DNA from: Prorocentrum cordatum
Lineage: Eukaryota; Sar; Dinophyceae; Prorocentrales; Prorocentraceae
Assembly (NCBI GenBank): GCA_963575745.1
Contig: CAUYUJ010015274.1
Coordinates: 187,935-251,934, forward strand
DNA: 64,000 bases
Direction of reading: 5' to 3'
The notes under the pieces are model-generated. The model had not been told where the DNA came from and searched no databases. It saw only the letters and a list, made by a program, of their open reading frames with translations. A program made the position numbers and the translations under genes. How positions within the stretch are numbered: position 1 is the stretch's first letter; every line of letters starts with the position of its first letter. Shown here piece by piece: positions 10,897-21,600 of the stretch.

Positions 10897-11156
10897 TATC
10901 GGTTCCAAGGGCAGAGCGGGGGGTCGTCTGATTCCGTGCGTCAGAACTCGGAAAGACGTCTCTGTTCTCTGTCCGGCACGGCCGCTTCCTTGCGATGTTG
11001 TATACCCCGAGCATTGCGACGCGTCTGCGCTGGAGGCGGTGCGGTGCGCATCCAGATTGGCCAATGAGAACACTCTGGCAGAGGTTCTCAGCGCGCTTGC
11101 AGCGGCTATCGCTCCAAAGAAGGGTCGGCCATCGAGGGGGGCCTTGGGAAGGATCA

Positions 11157-11326
11157 GGGGGGCGAGAGAGTATCGATGTCACGCCGCCGCGGAAGCGTCC
11201 AGGCCCCCATCGGCGTTTCTATCCCCCGTTCTCAGTCCGAGCATGACAACGCAAATCGACAGTAACGCGCCGATGAGGCCGTGGGCGCAACCGCGGCGGC
11301 GTGACATTGATACTCTTTCGCCCTCC
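11157..11326. repeat. ~59-bp imperfect inverted repeat (MITE/introner-like)
   Basis: The left arm (about 11157-11215, core ATGTCACGCCGCCGCGG) is the imperfect reverse complement of the right arm (about 11268-11326, core CCGCGGCGGCGTGACAT). The spacer is about 52 bp. It lies between protein-like segments of the surrounding gene region, so it may sit in an intron or have interrupted the gene. No clear target duplication was found. Confidence 0.7.
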
Positions 11327-14300
11327 CGACAGGGTCGAGGGTTTGGGCGGGGGCGCGCAGAATATTGTGGCAATGGCAGAGACGTCTCAGCGGCTGCTTG
11401 AGCGATGCAGCACGTCAGCCGGAATCCAAGCCAAGAGGAGGAAGTTGAGAGAGAAGCAGTGGAGCGTCGAGAAGTCCCCAAGCCAATCTATCGGCAGCAA
11501 AGGAACAGCCCCGATTGACAGCGGCAAGAGCTGCAGGCGCGTAGTGGATTGGGCGTCTCGGCAGTACGTTCACGAGGTGCTCGCGGCGCAGACCATGGAG
11601 CAGCGATTGCAGCACGTGGTATTCTCAGACACTTACGATCTGGATATCGTTAACTGCATCTTTTGATTACTGGCGCAGATTATTGAACGGTTGGAGATCA
11701 TTGAATGCTGCGTTGTTCGCGGACGAGATCGCCACGAGCGCGTTCGGGCAAATCAAGGGAGCGTCTGCAGGTTGGAGTCCGAAAGTCGCCCGCGCTTCTC
11801 CGCTCGTGTCTTGGGGTCTACCGGGACTGATGGGATTTGGGGTAATAGCTGTAGTGGCGCGTTGGCCCGCGTGGGGGGCGGGGGGTGGGGGTGGGGTTTG
11901 CGGGGCAGGCTCTTTGGCGAGCGAACGTAGCTTGGGTGACTTTTCTGTTGACTCTTGACAGGGATGTTCTCAATATGCTGCCGTTCAAAGGGCAAGAAAA
12001 TCCGGATCGAGCTGATGCGCGGCAGCGATTTGACAGAGGATTTATCCGAGAACGAGTTCGCCAAGACGTTGGTGAGGAGGGCAGCGCGCTTCCTGCGATG
12101 GCTAGCAGCGGGGCAGGGCCCGGAGCTGTTCAAGGTGCTGGAGTCCGCGCGCGACAAGTGGGCAGATGCATCAGTGGCAAGCTATATGTGGCGAGGCTTT
12201 TAGGATTATTGCCTGCAGCAGTGGGTCGACTTCGCCATGGGAGAGAAGGTCAAACGCATATCTTTGCATTTTGACGGCCTGCGCATCGACAAGGGGCGCG
12301 TCCTCGCGAGCCAGGCGGTCGGCGACGCGCAGGCCGCGGCAGTTTCGGACGCGGAGAAGTTGAACCTGTTCCGCAGGAGGTCTGAGGAGAGGATCCGCGC
12401 GACTGCAGGATTCGCCGCGAGCAAGGGGCGCCATTATTTTATTGATATCCTCCGTGCAAGTGCATCTGGTGTCGCGCCTGCAGATGCGCCGAGCGACGCC
12501 GAGATCTTGTTCTCTCCTGGCAACGGCATCTTCTGCGCAATGGCTGCGCTCAATAGCCAGTGGTCGGACATCTCGAGGAAGGCCGTCGCCGCAGCATCGC
12601 CGTCCAGCGCGTCGGCGACAGCGGCGCCGCTGTTCTGGGCGCCGCCTCGGCGCGCGTATCGGGCATGCGCAAAGGCGACCAACGTGAAGCTATTGCCTGT
12701 GGAGTTGCTTCAGGAGAGTCGCCCTGGATTGTTCCTTGTGCACAGCGAGCCCGACATTGCGCCGCTGTGCATTGGCGTCGAAGTGAAACGGGGTGGCCCG
12801 CACAAGTGCTACGTCGGCAAGGAGCGCTGGATCCTGGCGGCCGGGTCGTTAGACGAGGCGGTTCTGGTTGCTCTCGACCGATGCGTGATAGTGGCATTTC
12901 AGATCGAGGTCGCCGATCAAGATGCCGAAGAACATCCGGATCATGTGTTGGGCGGCGCATTGGATTTATTCGCGGGCGCCGGCATCGACGACGTTGGCGC
13001 TGGCATCCGCCGCGCGCGCAGATGCCGCTCGCTCGCGGCGCGCGTCGCCGCAGGTAGCCCGAGCTCTGACCGCTCCCCATCGCCGCCTTCGCCAGCTAGC
13101 CAGGCCGCGCCGCGGGGTGCGGCAGTTCTCCGCGAACTCGGTTGTTCAATATGCGGCGTTCTTCCTCCTCGGCGGCGACTTCTGGCGCGGCGCGGGACTT
13201 GCATCCCGTTCGGCATTGCGGCGCTCGCTGGCGACTGGGGCGGAGTCATGGCGGCCGTGGCCGCGGATTCGGAGGAAAACGCAGCGGCAGTGGAGAGCGG
13301 CCTCCGTCGATATAGTGATTGCGCAAATCTGTTTGGCGTTTCATTGCGGCCTGCCCCGATGGAGGCGACGCAGAGACTTGGGCACTTTCTCGTTCGCGGA
13401 CAAGTTGCGGGCCGAGGACGTTGCGCCGCCGTCGAAGTGTTCGGGCATGGTAGCAGCATCGTGCACGCGGAGGGATTATCTTGGAACGTGCCTGGAGGTC
13501 GTCTGGGTGACTGCTTACGAATCATTTTCGACTTCGGCGCCGAGGCGGCGTTCGCTGTCGGCGACGGGCATTCATGTGGCAACATGTCGGCAACATGTGG
13601 CGGCGACGTCGCTGCACTCGACGCAATGAACATGGTAGCCGGGGCCAGCGTCGAGGAGGAGACTGTCGACGTCGCGGACGCCGACGACGAGTGCGACGAG
13701 GACTTGGGTGTCGATTTGTGCGTTCACGTGCATGCGATTCTCTTGCGGCTTATATGCGATGAGGTTATTGAGTTCGAGACCGTCGTGAAGTCGCTCTCGC
13801 GGACGGGCGGCAGGAAGGATGGCAATGGGAGTATTGCAAGGTGCTTGCTATGTCCGTTCAAAGAATTCTCTGCTTCGTCTCAAAACGTCAAGAGAGATCT
13901 ACTCGCGCATATGGCGAATCACCACGGCGTGCACAAAAAAGTGAGAATGGTCGAGATCAGGAAATGGGATCAGGAAGATTCGTTGCTTCTGGCACCAAGC
14001 AGTGGAAAATCATTCAAGCATTGTTTGACGACGACAAGCTATCGAAGAACGAGCCGAAGAACTTGCTGCAGCGCAGTGGTGATCTCGTGCGGCGGACGGT
14101 GGATCCGCCGCTGCGGTGCCTTGGCGTGGACGAGCGCATTCGGCTTCTTCTCGACCGCGACGGGCCCCCCGCTTTGTCAACTTGCAGGCGCTCGCGGGAG
14201 ATGGCGCACTTCAAGCCAGGCGAGTGGGAAACGCGCACTGCACGAAGGAGTTCGCCGAGCTCGTCTTCCGCGAGCCCATCCTGCGCGAAGGTTGAGTGCG

Positions 14301-15792
14301 CCCGATGAGGGCGAGGATCGTGGCGCGCTTCGAGGAGGCCGGCAGCTGCATCACTCACCTACTGCCCTGCAAGGTCGTTACTTTGTTGGGGCTGATTGAA
14401 GACGTATTCTCGTCTTCGTTCGTGAGTGAGTTGCGAAGCGCTCTCGTGGGCGAGTTGAGAGAGCGTGCGGAGTTCGAGCGCGTTTCGTTGGATGCGACGT
14501 TGCGCGCGGCCATGCGCGTGAAAGGCCAGGCGAACTACAGGGAATCGGCCGAGATTCGGTCGCGGGCGCCGCTCCCAGACGGCGCTGCCAAAAGACGCAT
14601 GCTGATTGCGAAAGGTCGCGCGTCAGCCGCCATCGGCATGTGGCCCGTGGCCAGCGAGGCGGCATCCGTAGCGAAGTCAGCTCTCCAAGAGCACCTGTCT
14701 GACCGAGCTCTCCAGCAGTGCGTCTCAGTGCCAGCGGATGATCCGTCGGCAACGCTGTTTGCTCAGCTCAAGCAAATCCTGCCTCAGCTTCATTGTTCGT
14801 GCCTATACCCCGTTCATCTCGCAATCGTATACAACCAAGCGCACTGGCGGAAACGCTCCCCAGGCCAGGCAGCGCTGCGAGTTATTTTGAATAAGTTTAA
14901 TAAGGTGCGCGCGGCTTTGCGCGGCGACGCGTGGGGCGCGCCTTACACGGGCCGCGAGGCGAGCTCGCTGTCTGCCGCCGAAAGCCGCGCGCAGTCGCTG
15001 ATAGCCGCTGGCAGCATGCAGAAGCGCCGAGCGCAGAATCTAGTCGAACATCTCGACGTCAATGAGCCGTTTGTGAAAACGCTTGATTTCATCAATGCAT
15101 TGGCGGCCCTGGCGTCTGTGTACTGGGAAGAAGTGGACAGGCGCACCCCCGCCGCGCCAAGCAAGAAGCTGGCTGATGTCATAGCGAATGCAGCTTTGCA
15201 TAGTCGATGCCAATATCTCTTCAACAACTTACGCAAGCGACACTCTTTGCCGCCACGCGCGTTGCCGTTGCTCGTTTCGGGCACGAGCCCGAACGAAGCG
15301 TTGCGCAGTGAGATCAATAGATGGTTTAAACACCAGCCGGAGTTGTATGTTCTAACTTTAGAAGTCCAGCTTGGCGCCAATGTAATCGGCAAGCAAGTGA
15401 TGCATAATTCTGCGATGTGCGCCCCCACTCTGCGCCAGCTGTCCTCGCAGACTGTTGCAGCTAACGTGGTCTGCTCCTTCGTGATTTCCGCCGACGGTTG
15501 GGCGAACCGCTGCGGTTCCCAGGCGCGAAGGCAGGGCGCGCCGCAGAAAGCGCGGCGCCCGCTGGCGCTGCGGCGCAAATCCGCCGAGCCTCTGGCGAGC
15601 AAGTGGACGGCGGATCACAGGCGCATGGCTGTTGCGCGGAAGTCAGCCATGGAGAAAACGCCCACTCGCGTGATGAAGCGGCCTGGCGTTGCCAAGCAGC
15701 GCGAGCGCGCGAATTTTTCCTCATTCGGAAGCGCAGCTTGGGCGATGATATCGGGCGGTTTAATTCAAGAGTTGTCTGGCATCCTATACTAG
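11301..15792 (+). pseudogene. Large broken gene with a C2H2 zinc finger; possibly transposase-like
   Basis: Protein-like sequence runs almost continuously but needs repairs to read through. An extra T in the run at 11661-11664 shifts the frame before DYWRRLLNGWRS. An intron fits 11771-11961. A TAG at 12201-12203 interrupts an otherwise open frame (WRGF, stop, DYCLQQWVDF). Frames change near 13980 and 14160, and a TGA lies at 14293-14295. It ends at 15792. About 1,400 codons in all. A C2H2 finger is visible at 13842-13925 (CLLC ... HMANHH). The C-terminal third is basic and contains SGTSPNEALRSEINRWFK. The segment spacing vaguely recalls eukaryotic DDE transposases, but I cannot assign a family. 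Confidence 0.45.
11771..11961 (+). other. Probable intron (191 nt, GT-AG)
   Basis: Removing GTTGGA...TTGACAG joins GCGTCTGCAG to GGATGTTCTC and restores one frame (FGQIKGASAG then MFSICCRSKGKKIRIELM). The intron contains a G-rich stretch (about 11875-11900). AG followed by G at the 3' end is typical of dinoflagellate introns. Confidence 0.5.
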
Positions 15793-16149
15793 TCAATTCG
15801 GTTACTGATCTTGCTCCGCACTGACTTTCCCCGCTGACTGCCCGCTGCTGACGACGTTCGTTTTTGATGTATGCCTGTGGCAGCGGTTTACTTCATCACT
15901 TCGAATTGTTATGTGCCTGCCTTGATTCCGGCATTTGCGAGTGCACGCAAACAAAAAGGGCCGCTGAACTACCGCAGGTAACGAGTGCAAGTCCCACGCG
16001 AACCTCAGGGAAGCATTGGCGGCATATACGGCAACACGTAGTACTCACACAATACATCATGAAATATGAAGGCGCGGAAAAAAACACACACACAGTATAC
16101 GATGCCGCAGCACCAGGCAAGAACGCATTCGAATCATTCAAATCAGCGG
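15793..16149. other. Downstream flank, no gene
   Basis: Sequence after the last stop of the broken gene. It has no long frame of protein-like composition, and GC content begins to fall towards the AT-rich array. Confidence 0.5.
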
Positions 16150-17080
16150 CTATCTCCCCTCAGGGAGCATGCATGTAATTATTGGGGTTCTTCCACTTAC
16201 TTAAGCTGTTTAACGTATTTCAATATTCAGTAATTTAAATGATTTGAACCTCTGGATCAATAGGTTTGCTTAATCGTTTGTATAGATTGAAAAACCACGA
16301 TACTTTAGATTTTTTTTTTTTATGTAAATATGTAAATAAGTGGGGATGGCCCCCATCCCTGGTCCCTCAGGGGGACATGCATTTAATTATTCAATTTATT
16401 CGAATTCTTCAAACGGTTTGAATTGTTTAAATCGTTAACAATTCAAATATGTTAAATCCCTGAAGCAATACATTGTTACAATTATTTAACTAGTTTCAAG
16501 GTTGAGTAGTTTAAATCGCATGAAGAATTAAATACTTAAATAAGCTTGGATGACTTCTTCCCCGTGGCCCCTTAGGGGGCATGCATTTAATTATTCATTC
16601 CTTTTGGAAGTCTTCAAAATATATGAATTATTTAATTATTGAATACGTTGAATGATTAGATTGTCTGAAACATGTAGGGTATTTTGTTATTTTAAATATT
16701 TTAAAGGCTCACTAGTTTAACCCGTTAAGCTTTTCAAGATAATTTAATGCGCTTGGATGGCTCGTCCCCCTTGGCCCCTCAGGGGGCATGCGTGTAGTTA
16801 TTTAAAGTATTTTCTCAATTTACGGAGCTGTTTAACTATCAAATATTCGAAATAATTTAAACACGTGAAACATTTTTTATATAAAAGTATTTAGACATTT
16901 GAAAATGGAAATAGGTTAAACCATTTTAAAACGTTGTTTAATTTAATAAGCTGGGATCGCCTCCCCCCTCTGGGCGGGCATATATTTAATCATTGAAATG
17001 ACTAGCGAGATGAATTGCTTAAATTATTTCAATATTCAATATTTCAAATACTTCAAATCGCTGGATCAATAACTTTTAAA
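16150..17080. repeat. AT-rich satellite, ~200-bp period, about 5 degenerate units
   Basis: The landmark CCCCTCAGGGGGCATGCATT followed by TAATTATT recurs, with variations, at about 16160, 16367, 16570, 16775 and 16968 (spacings 193-207 bp). Each is preceded by an AATAAGCTTGGATGG-like segment and followed by ~150 bp of AT-rich TTTAAAT/ATTTAA sequence. Base composition contrasts sharply with the GC-rich surroundings. No ORF. Confidence 0.85.
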
Positions 17081-17097
17081 ACTTATTGGGCTAGGAG

Positions 17098-17542
17098 TGG
17101 GGGGAGGAAGCGGAGGATGAGGATGAGGATGAGGAGGAGGAGGGGAGGAGGAGAAGGAGGAGGAGGAGCAGGAGGAGGAAGAGGAGGACGAGGAGGAGGA
17201 AAAGGAGGAGGAGGAGGAGGAGGAGGAGGAGGAGGAAGAGGAGGAGGAGGAGGAGAAAATGCATTCTTTGTGTGCCCGCTCGAACAAAGTGCGCCCCGGG
17301 AGTGTGATATTCTGACTTGGGACGTGCGCCCGGAAGAGGAAGAAGTGCATCTCGGGCGTGCCCGCTCGAGGAAAATGCGCCCTAAGGTGGTGGTATTTTG
17401 ATTCGGGGCCCGCTCCCGGGACGCCTCTGCGGGATGAGGAGGAGGAGGAGAAGGAGGAGAGGAGCAGGAGGAGGAGGAGGAGGAGGAGGAGGAGGAGGAG
17501 GAGGAGGAAAAACAGGAGGAGGACCAGGAGGAGGAGGAACTG
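17098..17542. repeat. GGA/GAG microsatellites around a repeated cassette
   Basis: Two GGA-rich tracts (about 17098-17256 and 17424-17542) flank copies of a cassette with GTGCCCGCTCGA and AAGTGCGCCCCGGG (17270-17300, 17345-17390). A further copy follows the second tract at 17552-17585. All long open frames here are repeat artefacts. Confidence 0.85.
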
Positions 17543-17969
17543 CATGCCGTGCGTGCCCGCTCGAGGAAAGTGCGCCCCGGCGGGCGTCGTATGTGCCCCG
17601 CCCCCCCCCCCCCCTTCCCCCTCCCCCCTCCCCTGCGGGGAAGGGATCAAAGGGAAAGGGCTTCCCTTCGACTCCATTACGACGTCGTTTAATGTCGCTT
17701 TGGATAGCGCGCTTGAGGAGGAGAGCCCTGGGAGGGGGAGAACGGAAACGACGGAGACGACGAGTCGAACGGAGAAGCCCTTCACACACGCCGACAGGGT
17801 CGGCGGATTCAAATATGAAATATCATATGTGATTGGTTTGTTCTCCAATCATGCATATGTACATACAACGGGGGACCGGGTCCGGGGGCCCGGGGCTGGC
17901 GCCCGGACCACACATGTGGGTTCCGGGGGCCCCGGAGGCTCGGCGGGGCTTGCCGGAGGCCTCCCCTGT
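17543..17969. other. Unassigned sequence between repeats
   Basis: After the third cassette copy there is a C-rich run (about 17596-17615). About 250 bp without recognisable coding content follow, and then the beginning of the decamer array. No gene is supported. Confidence 0.5.
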
Positions 17970-18403
17970 CAGACAAGACGGCCCCAAAAGCGCCCAAGAC
18001 GGCCCAAGAAATTTCCAAGAGGCCTCCAAGAGGGTTCCGAGATGCTGAAGATGGCCTCCAGACATCCAAGGACGCCCCCAAGACGCCCCAAGAAGCCTCC
18101 AACATGCGTCCCAAGAGGGCCCCTAGACGCAAAAAATTGCCCATTCCTTTCGTAAAACGTACATTTTTCACAAAGTTGCCTTTTGGGCTTTCCGATGTTA
18201 CAGGACGGCCCAAGAGGCGCCCAAAACCGCGGCCCAAGAAGCTTCCAAGAGGGCCCCAGGACAGCCCAAGAGGGCCCCAAGACGGCCCAAGAGGCGCCCA
18301 AGATGGCCCAAGAGGGCCCCAAGACGGGCCCAAGAGGGGGCCCAGAGGGGGACCACGAACCGCAAGCTCGAGGTTTCCGCCCCAAGAGGCCGCCAGGAGG
18401 CCC
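17970..18403. repeat. GGCCCAAGAG/CCAAGACGGCCC decamer array
   Basis: Dozens of variants of CCAAGAGGGCCC and CCAAGACGGCCC fill this interval. They are the reverse-complement sense of the GGCCGTCTTGG arrays found at 41.8-50 kb. A short non-repeat linker (18125-18200) contains AAAACGTACATTTTTCAC. The retrotransposon inserted into the right end of this array. Confidence 0.85.
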
Positions 18404-18408
18404 AAGGA
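18404..18408. repeat. Target-site duplication, left copy (AAGGA)
   Basis: AAGGA precedes the 5' LTR and recurs immediately after the 3' LTR at 34937-34941. One base is ambiguous (a 4-bp AAGG is also possible, because the LTR itself may begin with A). A 4-6 bp duplication is standard for LTR retrotransposon integration. Confidence 0.8.
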
Positions 18409-18692
18409 ACTTTAAACGGAGAGGGTTAAAGGCGATATGTAAATCGAGCATGCACCGCTGCCGTGCCTGGCTCAAGCCGGGCCCGGCCGAACATGTGATT
18501 GCGCCTCACCGAGGCGCACTACTCGCATCTGAGATCGGAAAAGACCTTTCTATTGAAGATGCCCCTTCTATCCTTTACTCCAGATCCCATGTTTCATCTT
18601 GCTCTCTTGCTCATGCGGTATGAGCCAAAGCCTGGGATATGGGAGCGCCTAAGGCGGAACATATATCTTGGCTTACCAGTGCGTTTTCGACT
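18409..18692 (+). repeat. 5' LTR
   Basis: Matches 34653-34936 at all but four positions (within GGCGATATG/GGCGAGATG, ATTGCGCC/ATTGTGCC, CATGTTTC/CATGCTTC and GCGTTTTCG/GCGTTCTCG). It begins ACTTTAAACGG and ends TCGACT, not the usual TG...CA. The first in-frame ATG of ORF1 (18559) lies inside it. CCGTGCCTGGCTCAAG at 18461-18476 resembles a shortened dinoflagellate spliced leader. Confidence 0.92.
18461..18476 (+). other. Spliced-leader-like segment in the LTR (possible relict)
   Basis: CCGTGCCTGGCTCAAG can be obtained from the dinoflagellate spliced leader (CCGTAGCC...TTGGCTCAAG) by deleting one base and a block of four. The equivalent segment in the 3' LTR is 34705-34720. It may mark the 5' end of an ancestral trans-spliced transcript, or it may be coincidence. 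Confidence 0.3.
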
Positions 18693-21600
18693 TGGTAGCG
18701 GAGCTGGCTACACTCTCGTGTGGCTGGCTCTCGCTCTAATACCCATCATCCACGGCACAATTTGGTGGACTACTACTACGGTGGAATACCATGTTGCGCC
18801 GGCTCTGCGAGGAGCGGAGCCAGTCCGCGATCGGGCTAGCGGGGCTACCCGCGAGCTCGAGACGCTCTCTCCTACCTCGCTGCGCTACTTCACTCCCGAC
18901 TTCCACCAGATGCCAATCGGCAACTCGATCGAGAACGTGGTCACTCTGCGGGGCTACCCGCAGCGGGGCCACCTGCATCCCGTGCCGGTCAGGCGCCTTA
19001 CGGCTACTACGCCCGAGCCTGACAAACCACAGCCTAAACCAATCACCGAAACCGAGATGCACATGCACTGGATCAAGATAACTATCTTCGGCGTTCTATG
19101 GGTGATAATGGGATGTGCTGTGGGCTACATGCGGCAGGGGATGGACGACACGCGTACTACCGGCCCTTCTTGGGACCCAGCTGGTACTACGCCCTTTCGC
19201 GAGTACGTTCGCGAAGTACATGCATGGATAAACGTGGCGAGCGGCAATATGACGCCACCTCAGCAAGCTGCAGCACTACAACGTGGTCTTCAAGGCCTTG
19301 CTCGTCGTATCGCCATGCAGGTCCCCTCCCAGATCATCAATTATGGTGTAAATGTCAACGGACAGCCAACGGATGCAGTTACTTATATACTTTATCTATT
19401 GAGTACCAAATTTGAAAATCTGGAAGATGAGCGCCAGCTCAACTCTGGCACTGCCCTTATCGACTTTCGCGTCGAAAGGGGCGAGCGAATCGACTCAGTG
19501 TTAGCTCGATTCGAGATGGCCCGTGACGAGGCTAACTCTGTTGGATTTGTCATCCCCAACTTTCAGATCCTAACGCTGATCCTTTTCAGAGCGTTAGGCG
19601 TTGGCGCGTCACGAGCCCAACACCTGCTGGAGCCCTTCAATCATCAGATGCCCAGAACGCAAGCAGACTATGATAGGCTGCTGACCAGGATGAGGAACTA
19701 CGGGCATGTTGCCGAGCGCTCTCCTGGCAACATTGCGGGCATCTTCGCAGGGCACCACGCGCGTGCAGGTGTCTACGCCACGACTGCGGGGTCACCCGCT
19801 GGTCCTGGCGAGCCAAGTCCCTGGGCTGATTCAGCCGATATGCCCAACGAGGCCACTGCCCTCTTAGGGCAGACCGGCCAGGCATCGGCAGAGGCAGCGG
19901 AGGCGAACGCCTGGTCGAACTACACGCCGGGCGCCGCCTACACTGCAAGCCCGCCCTCGGGCACAACCCTCTGGGGCCAAGCGGAGTCATCCGCTCAAGG
20001 GACTCAGCCACCCTCTCCGTTTGAATCTGGCACTGACACAGATACCTCATCTGACGGTGATCACAATGGCATGGTCTCTGCTGGCAATGACTATCCAGCT
20101 GATGACGCTCACCTTTCTGAACAACAAAGAGCGGAAGCCGCTTTTATGGCTTATCGCAAATCAAAACGCCGTTGGAGGCGCATTATGAAGAAACCGGTCA
20201 GAAAAGTGAGACGTGCAGTACGCCGATATTTCAAACGCTATGGAAAGGGTCGTGGCAAAGGGGGTCGCGGACGCCGTATGCATGGTAGGGGTATCACTGC
20301 TTTCCTCACGTCCTTAACTGATGTAGTTTTTGAAGAAGTTCTTATCGGAGGCAAAGGTCGGGGTCGCAGGCGGGCCTCTGGCAAGGGAAAAGGGCGGAGG
20401 GGTAACCCTAGGGGCGCTTCTGGCAACGCTATGAAGTGTCATGCATGCGGTAGTACAGAGCATTTGCGCGATCAATGCCCGAAGGGGAAGGGAAAGGGAT
20501 CCGTACATTTGGCTCAAAATTCTTTTATGGATGACATAGACTACATTGACTACGAGTTTTACGTCAATCCAGAAGCGGCCCCCGCCGCGGGTTCCTCCAC
20601 GTACTACGTGATGGCCCGCTACGCTGATGCGACCGTAGCCCTGGAAGAGTACGCGGTGAGCCTCTTCGACGAGTTCCACGGCTGGGACGAAGTCGACGAG
20701 GGCGCGTTCAACGCCTGGTTCGGTCTTCCAGCGGGGCCACCCGCCGACGACGAGATCTCCGAAGCTGAGACCGTCCCGGCGACCGAGGAGGAGCTCGCCG
20801 CCGCGCTGGCACCGCAGGTGATCGGCATGCCGTTGCTGCCTGATCTTTCGCGAGCCGGCTCGGAAGCGGGAGACGCTGACGACGAAATGCGGGGCCATCC
20901 CGCAGCTTATTCTGACTCTGAAGAGGCCGAAGAGGACTATGAGGACAGGCTCCAAGAGCAGGTCGCAGAAGCGATCCAGCTCCTGAGTGCGCCAGCACAT
21001 CAGCAGATGACCATGAACGACCTGCTGTCGCGCCCAGGGGCCGCAAGGCTGCGTCCATACCTGGATCCTGATATGTCGGCACCGCAGATGCTGACCGCAC
21101 TCCAGGCCCTAGCGGGGCCACCCGCTGAAGCGGCGCCAGCTGCAGCAGCGGGGCTACCCGCTTGGTCTATGGACGAGTTCATGCAGGGCTGCGACCAGAT
21201 GGACCTCAACGACCTCACTATGGAGCAGCTGACCGACATCGGGTACTTCCAAAGCCCGCATCAGCACGTATTCATGGTCCAGGACAGCTCAGAGGACTCG
21301 GAGGACAGGCGCAATGCAAAGAAGAACAGACGACCATCGCCACCTCGAGATCCAGAGCACCGTCATGAAGATGAAAGGCCCATGGAACGTGGCAGTGCGT
21401 CAGCGGGGCCAACCCGCAGGAGGGGCCGTTCAGCTCCACGACGCCCTACACATGATGCATCTGGCTACCCGTACAGCACGGAGCACTCCAGAGGTGTATC
21501 CGCTCAGTACGTGCCGGAGTGGTACATCAATTGGTACCCCGGCTACCCGATGGACGTGATCCGCCACTGGTGGTCCAAGGAGCACTGCAAACGGGACGAA

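Noticed and set aside
17066-17848. 260-codon minus-strand Ser/Pro/Leu-rich frame
   Set aside because: Produced by GGA tracts; the non-repeat parts do not form a coherent protein.
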